64,000 nt of DNA, from NCBI GenBank assembly GCA_003260075.1, contig QLIY01000214.1, positions 89,954 to 153,953 on the forward strand. The letters run 5' to 3'. Made by a program: the position numbers and the translations under genes. The notes beneath the pieces are model-generated. The model was not told the DNA's origin and ran no database searches. It saw only the letters and a list, made by a program, of their open reading frames with translations. Origin of the DNA: Phallusia mammillata. Its lineage: Eukaryota; Chordata; Ascidiacea; Phlebobranchia; Ascidiidae. Shown in pieces: positions 44,101 through 63,500 of the stretch (within the stretch, counting starts at the first letter, position 1; every line of letters begins with the position of its first letter).

Positions 44101-47100
44101 AGTGAAACCAAACCTTTTTTCATTTAAGCCTCTTTCACATGATGGTGTGGCTGCATTGTGCTTAACTGTTTTTAAAATTTGCTTTTAATAAAGGTTTTAA
44201 TAGGCTTTTGAGGTTGTTGATTAAAATATAAGTCCAAATATGCAAGCAGCTTTTGCAAAAATGTTCCGTTTCACAGAACCTCCTTCTGAAAATGCTGAGT
44301 CAATTCAAACTCCTTTTGAAAATGCGGAGTCAAGTGAGACAAATCCTAAACTGCTTGTGGATTCTTTAAATGAACCGGATGAAGCTTTAACTGAAATTGA
44401 TGCAACAAATCCTAAACAGGTGGTTGGAATAGCAAGCCCTTCAGGCAGTCTAATACCTTCTGAAGATGAGACAACAGCTTTAAAACCACTTGCTTCACTG
44501 TTGAATAGCGGAAATGTGATAAATGTAAGTAATGAAGACTTGACAGTAAATGATGAAACTCTTCCAAAGCAAGTTCTTCTAGATGATGATATCACACAGG
44601 AAGAAGGCTATCACTCCCAAGTTGCTTATAATAGTCCTGCTGGAACAGTTCCGAAACAAATTTTTACTTCCGATCAGGATGTACCACAATCACATGATGC
44701 TTCTTTATCCAGTGAATGGCAGATTTCTGAAAAACAGCCAAAAGAGGCAAATAGTGGTCCTTTTCTTACTTTCACATCAGATGAAACAGAGCCCAAGAAA
44801 GTCTACGAAATCACAGCAAATTCCGCAGCACAGTTAGCGCCACAGAAAGGTTTTGATGCAATGAGTTTAGTTGAGACTGTACCAAAGAAGATTTTACCAA
44901 TGGAAACTACAAATTATTTAGACAAAGGCAAATTGGAATCAGGATTTCAAACCAATTCAGTAAACACTAAAAATGACGGAACTCCTCCAAAACAAGTTCT
45001 TGCAGATAACGGTTACACACAGGAAGAAAGCTATAACTCCCAGGCTGCTTTTAAGAGTTTTGCAGAAACAGTACCAAAGCAAATGTTTTCTGCGGATCAG
45101 GATATACCAGAATCCATTGATGTGCCTCCAGAAAAATTTAATTCATACAGCGGCAGTTCAGTAGACACTGATTTTTCTGCTCCAGAAATTACCCAGCCAA
45201 AAAAAGTTGCTGATGAAAGTTTGAATACTGAAGAAGAACCTCACAATGTACAAGTCAACGCATTTGCTACTGATGTTTTATCTCTTCTTGCTACAGAAAA
45301 TCTCTTCTCTCTATGCATTACTCCAGTTGACTCCAAACCACAATCGGGCACAAGCCCCCTTGTGCCTCTTCCTAGGAGTCGTTCATGTACCAATAGAAAA
45401 ACAACCCCCAAGCAATTGGTTATGAGGCAAACTTCGATGCAGCCAACACGAAGTCAGGATGAAACAAGAATGATTCAACCCACCCAGTTTAAACCTCAAT
45501 TAGGTGCATCACCTACTATTCCCAAAATACCAGATGATTCAACAGTTCAGTCAACTGAAGAACTTACTGGTACGAAAACTCTGTATTTCTAACAACACCA
45601 AACTAAAAATGTTTGGAACTTATCAGTATAGGTTTAGCTACATAATCATTTTATGATATCTAAACTGGGCTTTTTGTGAGCGTTGCAGCGCGTTGCTATT
45701 AAAAAAAGTGACATAAATTGTAATAACGTTTCAACTTTAGAAAATTTGAATACTTGCATAAATAAATAAGCAGACGAAGCTCTAAAAATTTACCGACTTA
45801 TGTTTTTTTAAAAGACCAACCAGTACCAGATGACCGTGACACAAATTCATTGGATTCTGAACATCCTACACTTTCTTCAGATGACAATCAAATTGAAGGT
45901 AATGCAAATGTGTTTTCATAAATTTAGCTCGCATGTGTACACAGGCTTGCATGATTATGTGTGTAACTATTACAGCAACTGACATAAAATAGTGTAGACC
46001 AGGGGTCGGCAACCTTTTAAGCGACATATGCCAATTTACTTGTTATTTCCATGTGGTAATGACTTAGCGTGGTTTGTGCCAGCTGATATCAAGAGCGAAC
46101 ACAAAATAGACAGATTTGTGCATGTAGGCTGATGTGATTTTTCATGGTGCGCCAAACAGATTTGTGCATATTTCAAGACCATTGAATGATAAATAACTGA
46201 AAACAAGCAATGTAACTGTTTAAATTTGTACTTCAATATAAACACACAAATCATGTGGTGCGCCATGAAAAATCACATCGAATGCCAACCTTGGTATGCA
46301 TGCCAGGGGTTGCCGACACATGGTGTAGTAGACCCTTCCTAAAGTTAGATAGGTCATAAAATCCCTCCTTAAACGATTTTCTTATTTTTAGCCAATTTGG
46401 GAATTTGTCTTCTCGAGCTTCGAACTCTTGAAAAACGCATCGCTGAAAGAGATGACGAGGTCGCTCTTACTTTCAGCAGGTCTTTAAAGTTCGACTCCCT
46501 TACTGTTGCAAACTACCCACAAGTTGTCGAAGAAGTCATCTCTCTTGTAACAACATGCATTTCCCAATCCATGCCAGCCACCGCTATCAATCTAATCTGC
46601 CATATTATAAAGATGATTTCAGTATTTCGGCCAAACGATAAACTTGTAAAACTTGAATTATGTGCAAAACTTACAATGCATGTCCACAAAGGGGGCAAAC
46701 TTGAAGTAAGAACCAGGGCTATGGAAGTGTTGAATGCAATAGTGAGAGTCGTGCGTAGGGTAAAAGAGGCTTCTTCAAGATTGCAAAGTCTAACTGAAGC
46801 CTACTGTCTTTGTTGTATCGGTCAGTGCTACTATACAAAGCGTGAGAATGAAACTGCAATGCATCATTACATCGCAAGCATGGAAATTCTTAACCAAAAC
46901 CTTGGCATCGAAGCTCTGACCGCTCAACAGATTAGATTGCATTACCACATTGCATTGGTGTATGAAAGAATCGGCAAACTAAGGCAAGCACATGGAGAGT
47001 TGGACATCGCAAAAGCTGCATTACAAAACTGCACGGAAGTTGATGAAAAAGTAAAAAAGGAACTTATGGCTGACATTGAACTTCGCATTGTAAACTGCAA

Positions 47101-48279
47101 CAATGTCACACCAGGTACATTTTATAACTTGTTTCTCTTTTTCCTGTGTAGTCATGTAATTATGATCGGTTATTTGATAACAAAAGTATATTTTATGTTC
47201 GTGGGATATAGTACAACAAAATGCAATAGTGAAAAAGATTAAAAGTTAAAGGTGCACAAATAAATTTGTTAAGGGGGTATGTTACAATAAAAAGGGTGTA
47301 ATCAGTGGTGAGATTCAGCGGGTTCACACCAGTTCTATACAGCCGTCTCACGAAATTGTGTAAGATCAGCGAATCGGTTAGTATTACTGGTTACTTTCAA
47401 TGGACTTTTTGTAACAGAACCGGCTGGAAAATATGACTTTTGCTATAGAACCGACTGGCACATAAATTAAATCCCACCACTGGGTATAACCCACTGGTAC
47501 AAGACATCATAGTAACACAATTGCCCTAAAATATTTAACAAGACTTTTTTCATGCAGACTGCTCCGTTCAACAGCTGATTTCCAGTATACACAGTGCTAT
47601 ACACGTTGGACGTCACCTGGAAGTCACTGTGAAATGCAGAAGATTGGCAAATTTATTACAATCGGAACCAATTCGAAACTTGAAAATGTTGACAAAAAAC
47701 TTAATCCTGACTGCTTCCAACCTTGCTAAAGCTGGTCGAATCCATGATGCCATTCAGATTTTTTCACAGATTCTCAGCTTGCTGGAAGTAGACGCTGATC
47801 CTTCAACGAGATTCGAAAACCTTGCACAACTTATTTTGCAAATAAGACACGTTTCCGACATGGCCTGGTTGCATGGGAAGAAACCTTTTCTTTCTCAACT
47901 TCTAAACATCATAAATGAAGTAACAGGATTTGCTGATTCATCAAATGCAACAAAGAGTTTGTTGCCAAAATGTGTTGATTATCTCAGTATTTGTTACTTC
48001 TACAATGGCGACTATGACAAAACAGTGGAAATGAGTACAAAGGCTGAGGAAACATCTGAATCTACTTCAGGACAAAGCTATCAGTTTAGTGGCTGGTGTC
48101 ACTACAATAAGGGCTTGGCAAATTTTATGATGAAAAAATACAAAAATGCCATCCTAAACTTTGTGCAAGCACACAGTTGCTTTGACCTTCTCGGAACTCA
48201 GTCATGGGCAAGGAAAATGGCTTTAAACAGTAATACATGGATCAACCATCTTAACACTTTGGCGATTGGAGAGTTATAA
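41121..48279 (+). CDS. protein kinase with PKQ-repeat linker and TPR-like C-terminal half
   Basis: Exons 41121-41139 (least certain), 41321-41504, 41724-42565, 43027-43098, 43917-43997, 44250-45569, 45815-45898, 46392-47114, 47558-48279 join in phase to 1,348 residues. The kinase domain (about 17-310) has Gly loop GSGSFGVV, Lys51 in VALKCF, an HGDMKPENVLL catalytic loop (Asp151; Arg of HRD is Gly), DFG as GDFGSARF, and APERL. The fold and motifs point to the TKL/RIPK-like group. Residues 400-840 are low complexity, with ten Pro-Lys-(Gln/Lys)-(Val/Ile/Leu/Met)-type motifs and two similar blocks of about 50 residues. The C-terminal 480 residues are helical with TPR-like pairs (AYCLCCIGQCYYTKRENETA; HIALVYERIGKLRQAHGELD). 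A signalling or innate-immune role is plausible by analogy to RIPK proteins but is inference. No known ortholog is recognised. Confidence 0.85.
42720..43000. repeat. intron duplicate across a G run in the kinase gene
   Basis: 42738-42859 and 42871-42989 are direct near-copies around G at 42860-42870. The second has a short deletion in the AGC repeat. No exon is involved. Confidence 0.8.
43180..43440. mobile_element. non-autonomous hAT-type element
   Basis: Termini CAGGGGTGCACAACCTTTT and GCAGGTTGTGCACCCCTG, with flanks GTCTAGTA / GTATAGTA (7 of 8 match). Part of its right end is repeated after the G run at 43502-43513 (43516-43556) as an allelic duplicate. Confidence 0.88.
46000..46322. mobile_element. 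non-autonomous hAT-type element
   Basis: Termini CAGGGGTCGGCAACC and GGGGTTGCCGACACATG, with flanks GTGTAGAC / GTGTAGTA. Related to the element at 20978-21265 (shared AATTTACTTGTTATTTCCA). The interior contains GTGCGCCA...GAAAAATCACAT in both orientations. It lies in an intron of the kinase gene. Confidence 0.8.
47305..47484. mobile_element. small hAT-like element, second copy
   Basis: Termini CAGTGGTGAGATTC and AAATCCCACCACTG, with flanks GGTGTAAT / GGTATAAC (6 of 8). The interior matches the element at 7441-7617 at about four of five bases. It lies in the last intron of the kinase gene. Confidence 0.8.
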
Positions 48280-49617
48280 ACCATGGTAAAATAAGGGACG
48301 AAAAGGTTGTTTTTGTCTCCAAACATAACAATTAGTCAAAAACTTTCACGCAGTTTCAAGTGGGGGGGGGGGTATGGTAAAATAAGGGACGAAAAGGTCT
48401 CCAAACATAACAATTAGTCAAAAACTTTCACGCAGTTTCAAGTGATTTCAATTTTAAGTCTGCCCCCCAAGATCAAATCTGGTTATTTTTAACCAAAAAC
48501 ATTTACATTTGCCACAGTAGTTTAATGAGATCCTGGAAAGTTGTCAAAAAGAGCCCTGAAAGCCATTTTTTCAATTTCTTGTTTGCTAAGTAAATCAATT
48601 TGACAGAATTTATCCAAACCAGTTGAAAAGGAAACTTTAAACCATAAAGTTAACCGCTTTCTCGTAAAAAACACAACAGAACTGTAAAAATACTACCTAC
48701 TGTCATCTCAGCTGCTTGAAAACTAAAAAATGGCTGCAACAATAGGCTGTTTTGTGGCGTAACAAATAAATGCAACGGTATTAAATCCTACTAATATGTC
48801 CAACAACATTATCAAAATAATGGAATGCTCTGTGTTTAATACATACATTATCTTTGCCAGTCATGTTAAAATCTTTTCTGTCAAATCTCCTTGCAGCCAT
48901 ATTTTAATGTGCTATGTAACATACATCATAATGTTGATGTATTCATATTTCTTTTAAAAATATTTTGTATTTTTGTAATTATCGCATGTTTCTAGCCCCA
49001 TTTTTGTGTTTGGTACTTTTATATTGCATGGTGTTTGTGTTGCAATGCCTTCAATCGCCAAAATGCCCATAATTTCTTCAGACCAATAAAGTCAATGACT
49101 TCTGTCAAGGTGTTGCAATTTTTTTGTGATTTTGTTGTGTTTTTTATCGCTGACAAATATGCACTAATAAAAAACTTTGAAGCAAAACTAAAAATTCTAC
49201 AAAGAAATTTACTAAAAAAATTAAAAACAGGAATACATTGAACGCCAGGTTTAACAAGTCACAGAAATGCAAATATTGTGAAAGTTAAGTAAAATTTCAG
49301 AAACAAAAAATTCTGTTCCCAAAAGTAACTGATTTTCATAGGTCTAGTTTTCCCTATTGGTCAACACTAACTGTATATTAGTGAACGAAACTGATAAAAA
49401 TCAATTTAGACTTTAATTTTCAAATTCCAAAATTTAATCGCAAAAGCATTTCTAGGGGTTAACAAATGTTCATTAACAGTAATCGTGTTTATTGTGTATT
49501 CAAAGGTGAAAAATTTCTTAGAATTTGCTCTGCCAGACAAAACCCACTGTTTAACATTTAACCAGCACCAGAAAGGTACACACTAAGGCAAATATAAAAA
49601 TAATGCCAGATGGGTTT
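48280..49617. other. 3' convergent intergenic region
   Basis: This lies between the stops of the kinase gene (plus) and CCDC77 (minus). A G run at 48362-48372 joins a duplicate of 48284-48361. The rest is AT-rich 3' sequence; I see no gene. Confidence 0.55.
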
Positions 49618-56880
<7,263 letters not shown>

Positions 56881-58162
56881 ATTTTAACACAGATATACAC
56901 AGGCTATAAATGTGTAATTTTTGCTGGTAAAAAATACATGAAGTTAGGTGATTGCTAGGTAATTGTAACTGTGTGGCATTTTTCAGAGATTTAACATGTT
57001 TTATTGGCTGTTAATCCATGTGCAGTGGTTGGAACTTGGAAGTTAAATTGAACTTGAAATACACTTAAAACTTAGTTTCAGGAGACTCATTCTTTTATTT
57101 TCTGTCATAAGTTATCATTTTAAAAGAATTTTTATTGTGAAATCAACTATAAAAGCGTGAACTACTTAATGTCCTTTTAAGTAAGGTATTTTTCCAAAAT
57201 ACAATGACAAAGTTTATCCAACATTATATTTGAAATATTGCGAATGGCATCAAAATAATTGGAACAGGTCAAACACTTAAATTTGATCATTTTGGTAACT
57301 CCTAAAATACATATACAATGACAAAGTTAAACCAACATTTCAAAAAGACATATTGCGTTATTCAATACGTTAAAACGTCAAACAAAATAATTCGACTTAA
57401 AACCATATTTATACAACATAGCTAAATCAGTTGCTTTCTGCTTCTAAAGCGTTTCGCATTTCTAATAAAGGGGGGGGGGTAAAAATATTGCGTTATTCAA
57501 TACGTTAAAAAGTCAAACAAAATAATTCGACTTAAAACCATATTTATACAACATAACTAAATCAGTTGCTTTCTGCTTCTAAAGCGTTTCGCATTTCTAA
57601 TAAAAGTATCAGCTAACAACTTGCCAGTTCAAGACGTTAACACTTAACACAACAACAAACGTTTTTTGGAAACAAGTCGGTTTGAAATTCGCTGACATTT
57701 TGTGCAAGTTGCGATGATCACAACCCGTGACGAAATTATTATTTTTAAGTGGGGATTAGACTGTATTTATAAAGGGAAATGGTTTGCTGATTGTGTTGAG
57801 TTTACTTCGCTAGAAATACAACTCATGGAACAAGGTTAAACGAACTGCAGTCACATCTATGTCACACGTTATCCAGAACCGTGAAATTGCAGATTAAAAC
57901 AAACCCTAATTTGTGCATCAAATTCGATTTTCAAAGGTACGTAATGCAGAATAAAAGCCGGCCACTCTACTGCTGCATAAAATACAGACACCAAACTGCA
58001 GTCTTATTTAGTTAATTATAAATTTGTATCCCTGTTACTCAATTTATCGAAACCTATATTAAAAATGCCGAACAAGCGTTTCGTCCACCAGGTTGCATGT
58101 TTAACAAACTAGTTACCGTATTTACTCGATTGTAAGCCGCGGCTTATATTGTCTTTTAGCTG

Positions 58163-58228
<66 letters not shown>

Positions 58229-58322
58229 AAATTATTTCTACACTTAAACATTTAAATTATTTGGGGTTCAAAATATGTATGCGTGTACAGATTATACATC
58301 GATGTACGTTCTGTTGGGTACA

Positions 58323-58412
<90 letters not shown>

Positions 58413-60477
58413 CTTACAATCGAGTAAATACGGTATTCAACTGGTGTAGGCTAATGCTAAACAAAATACTAGTTGCAAACTTATATAGATCTGAACACTG
58501 GAGATGACAAGGGGGGGGGGACTTACAATCGAGTAAATACGGTATTCAACTGGTGTAATGCTAAAGAAAATACTAGTTGCAAACTTATATAGATCTGAAC
58601 ACTGGAGATGACAAACACTTATTAAAATTAAAACAACATTTCTTTTTTCAATGACGGTTTTTAATACGATCTGTTTACATCAAGCAAAATATGTACGAAG
58701 CGACAGTACAACAACATTGTCCGTCATAAAAAATAGGTCAACTATGGAGAATTGCGACAGTAACATTCACACATAGAATGGGCAAAGGTAATATTCAACG
58801 AGAGTTTGACCAGCGGAAAATTCAACACTCAGAAATTGACTGCACCACTTCTTAAAATGTATACGCGCAGTAACAATAGGTTTAAAGAGGTGTATTGAAC
58901 AAAAAAGCAAAATTTAATGCTAAAAGCACACCGAAAGCAGTTTATAAGTAGCGAAAGCAAAACTAGCTTCAAATTCCATAACTGTGTCTATAAATTTTGA
59001 AAGTTAAGTTAAGCAAAATTGGAACTCTTTTTCTTCGTTTTTTAAAGGTTTCGACAGCTTGGTTTTTACTTTAAACCAGACAGTTATGGCCAATGCTGAT
59101 GGGGGGGGGGAATTTTGAAAGTTAAGTGATGCAAAATTTGGAACTCTTTTTCTTCGTTTTTTAAAGGTTTGGACAGCTTGGTTTTTACTTTAAACCAGAC
59201 AGTTATGGCCAATGCTGATAAACCAGTTAAATAAAACAAAGAAATTATGTTGGATACAAAAATGTGCCATGAATGAAAATGTCCCACAATTTTTACACTG
59301 ATTGAAAGGCAAGCCTAAGTATGTTTAAGTTATTCAGAAATTGACTGACAAATTTTGGACAACAAATTAAAACCACATTGACCATAGAAATCACAGTTTA
59401 ACTTGCATTGTTTAAAATACATTACAGTTTATATTTTTTGAACAACAGATGAAAAAGCGAATGATAATTTTGATTTTTTTTAATTTTTGATAGTTTATTT
59501 ACAGTTTTAAACGTGAGTTTGTTCAAAAAAAAAACTTGTTTCACCATGCATAAAACAGATAAGCACTTATACAAGACATTTTCATATGTCTAGGTGCACT
59601 GGTATAAAATCCTGATAATACAAAAAGTTAATAAAATCTAAATTTAGATCACCTCTTTCAATTGGGAGTAATTCAATCTTGACCTAAAGTTGTTTTAAAG
59701 TTTGTATTAATTCATGGCATTAAGCAAGCTCTTGGAAATATGTGCTGAAAAACATTGTCAAATGCAATATACATACAAATGCATATTATGACATTTACAC
59801 GTCCAGCACAAGTACACAAATCTACACATCAATTGGGCAGGTGTATGGCAGGTGAAAAAGGTCAATGCAATAACAAATTCATGGGTGTACGGGTTTAAGT
59901 TGACCTTCAATTTGAACTTTTGCGACTTGTTGCAGTATAAAATGTGATTTCAGTATTGAAAATTGAAAAATCTAAATGGATTAGGCCATGATTTGGAATA
60001 TACAGTCTTTAAGACCACAAAGATGCCAAAGATATTATGTTACCTTATAATGAAACTTCATTTTCAAATACATAGATTAGATTACATTATTTTGTGGGTT
60101 GTGTTAACAGATGATTGTTGAAACAAACACTGCATTCCATAGCATAACTGCTAGTATTGTGATGTAACAGTAACAAATTATTGTGACAACACTCTACGAT
60201 TGTGACATCACACATAGCAGCTGGTTAGAATGGAGAAGCATGGGTCAGAGCAAAATTTGCTCTTGTGACATAATAAACAATATTGTGATGTAATTATTTT
60301 AGCAAAATGTCTCTTATTTGCTCTACAGGCAGACAATAGCTCGGATTGCAAGCAGTACATTTGATACAACAACACATACATTACAACATCATTTAGATTT
60401 TACAATGTAAGGTGTAACAGGCCTTTTTACCCTGTAGGTGAAATAGTAAAAAAGAATTAAGTAACTTTTTGATGCTA

Positions 60478-60569
<92 letters not shown>

Positions 60570-60570
60570 G
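56881..60570. other. intergenic, no gene seen
   Basis: Upstream of CCDC77 and downstream of the PIP kinase. It contains duplicates around G runs at 57470 and 59101, a transposon-like inverted-repeat element at 58114-58435 and a partial second copy after 58511. The long open frames here are only poly-Gly read from G runs. I see no supportable exon. Confidence 0.6.
58114..58435. mobile_element. inverted-repeat DNA transposon fragment with gaps inside
   Basis: 58114-58138 and 58411-58435 are perfect 25-base inverted repeats (TACCGTATTTACTCGATTGT and on). If TA is the target duplication, the ends are CCGTATTTACTCG. Two G runs (58165-58227 and 58323-58412) replace most of the interior, so size and coding content are unknown. 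A further copy of the right end starts at 58521. Confidence 0.8.
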
Positions 60571-63500
60571 TTATAGCGCCACCAATTGCTCCCCTATGAA
60601 CTCAGAGAATCTTTTGCTGTACTGTGCTGGTTGGATTGTTGATATTTCAGCTCCAGCCTGCGAAAAAGTACAGAATAAAATGAGCTTTAAATTTTAGTTT
60701 GAATCCCACCGCAGGCTAGATTTTTCTAGCCTAGGCCTTGCCATATAGTCGTGAATGCTTGGTGACCGGATGATTCGGTAGAGCTACTAACAGATACGTT
60801 ACGCCTGATCCAAAAGTGCTTAATTTTTGATAGGTGGCGTAAAGAGCTGAATTATTTATTTAGCGGCTATAAATGGGTTGGGTTGGGAAATATTTACATA
60901 AATTTTTTACATTAGTAACTAATTTTTTGGGTTAGTTTTATTGAATTTTAAGTGCTAATACCTTACCCCAACCCTAATAGCCCTAACCGTTAGCATTTTT
61001 TGATATATACTGTTTTGAAAATTAAGCACTTTTGGATCAGGCGTAACGTATCGTGTTAGTAGCTCTACCGGCTGATTCGGTATGGCGCCTTTAATGGGCC
61101 TGGCACAGTGTGCTTTAAATTATAGGTGATTTTTTATGTTTCTCACTGGAAGCATTTGATATGAAGCCAAAGCGGTGATATATGGTATTTATTTGGGTGT
61201 AAAAAGAATGTGTGCCAATATGTAGGTTTCCTTGTTTCGCGTATCAAGTTTTAAGTTTGCTTATTGTGTGACATCAGTAGTATATAGGTAAAAAATCATT
61301 TCTTGCATTTAATTGTGAAGTTTAGTAATTCAGCAAATAGCAGTGTTTATTTAAAACAAATGTAGCAGTGCAGTTTGGGGATTTTTTTAATTTAATCTTT
61401 TTAAAACTCTACTTCACTTCAATAAACATTATAAAATGTTTCTGTGGATGATCAAATTTTGCAATATTTAAGTAACTTTGAAAAAAGGTTAGAAACCACT
61501 TATATGCATAAATACAAACAAAAAACTGCCAAAAAACATCATGCTGCTCATCTGCTGCACAAATTAATTGATACTCAAATGGAATTAAATTGATGGAATT
61601 GAAATAGAATTTTTATCGATAAGACAAAATTAAACATTGCTGCAAATATTTAATTTGAAATTTCAGAAAACCATACATCATCACAAGGACCTTGCACTAT
61701 TTTGCTTACTGGCTTGCTTACCACATAAAATATACTCTTCTACTATTTCTTGTTTACCTACTAGCATTCCCTGGGAGCAATGCTTTCTTAATTCGATTCT
61801 ATTCCTTTCAACCCTTAAATCCTCATTACTGTAACAAAATCTCATTGTTTTGTAGCTATTTCCTCTCTGTCTGCAAAAACGATGGTTTCTGGCCGAAGGA
61901 TAAATAACTGATCGATCGCTGACACTTTCTGTCCTGGCCACTAGGAACTGCAGCAGTCGGTGTGCATAAACTCGCGGCGATTTCACTGAAAAGTCTGCTC
62001 CAAACTGAAAAAATCACTCACATTGTTTAAAATGATTCATCCATAAAATGCAGTAGTGAATTTTGACTTTAAATCGGCACATTTTAAAACTTCTTTAGCC
62101 CTTGCCTTAACATAACATTCTGTACTGACCAAAATCAATAGTCTATGACTTATCCTAAAGTAAGTATTTTCTTGGTTAGTAGTATATGAGTTTCATAAAA
62201 CATTAAAAACTGGTGCTTGAAAGTGTTGTTTAATTATTTTAACTTTAGATTAAATCTTTGTTTAATATTGGGATCTAAACATATTAAACACACCTGCCTT
62301 GAGGCACACTAAAATACCGGTCCATTAGCCTAATGTAGACCATATATAGATGCATTATCAAGATCCCAAGTAAGCATTAATGCTTTCAGGGTACCCTGTC
62401 ACAAGATTATCACACACAATCTACTTAGCAACTAAAAATACACCCATTAATACCCTTCACTGTACTATGCATAGAACATGGGCTTAATCATGTGACTTCA
62501 CACTGATTAGGGATTGGCTAATGGACCGTGGGTTAAGGACACAATGTGATAAACAGAAAATCCATTGCTACTATTACAAAGGGTATTTGAGTGACAGATT
62601 CTTATCACATAAGAAGACAGGAACTTCCAATCAAGGCAACTGTGACTGTTGAAAGCAGCTGACCTATTTAGATGATGTGGCTTTGACTATTTAAGGCTGG
62701 GGTACACATTACAACACCTACACACCATATTGGGTCCTGTAATGGTTTAAAAATGCACAGATGGAATGCGTTTAGAAATTGTTTTATATAAAAGCATGGT
62801 CTGTTCTTCAATTTTAATTGTATACCCCTTATTTAGAAGGTAATACTGTTAATGGTGCCTTTGATCATGCCTCTGACTACAGTTTTTTTATATATATATA
62901 TATATTTCAAAGTCCCTATTATTTAAACTACATATATATTGCTCTAATATATCAGGCATTTAGTCTAGCAAAACTATTTTTTAAACTTTGCAACTTTGTA
63001 GTCAAAATTGATATTGCAAAAACATAACATTATTTTTTTTTTCTATTAGCACTGCAATACTAATGTTAAAAGTAAGTTTTTTTGGTAACAAGTTTACAAA
63101 AAATAAACACTTACCCCATGTTTAGCAGTTTTCATGGCATGAGCAGCTTTCTTTTTCGTGTCATAGTGGGTTAGAATATCAATCAATCCCATGTAATACA
63201 CTTCATTCTTCTGTGATTCTGTAAAGTACAGTATAAAGCCATAACCATTACCCTGAAGTGTTAAATGTGGATAATCTTTTTATTTCTTCTAATTTATATC
63301 AAGCATTCCAGACCTGTAAGTTTTGGTGCATCATCACTGATATCACTGATAATGAGCATGAGTATTTGCTGAAACAGTTGAACAATAAAGCATTTCGCTT
63401 TTTACATCTATTTGGGCCGTTATTTTCACTATTAAACTTATGAACAGATCTGTATGTAGTGTTACAATAACAGTTAAAGCAGGGCTGCAAAAGTAAACAA

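Noticed and set aside
61681..61986. 101-codon minus-strand frame and overlapping plus-strand frames in the PIP4K2 last intron
   Set aside because: No recognisable protein pattern and no matching splice sites; low-information AT-rich sequence.
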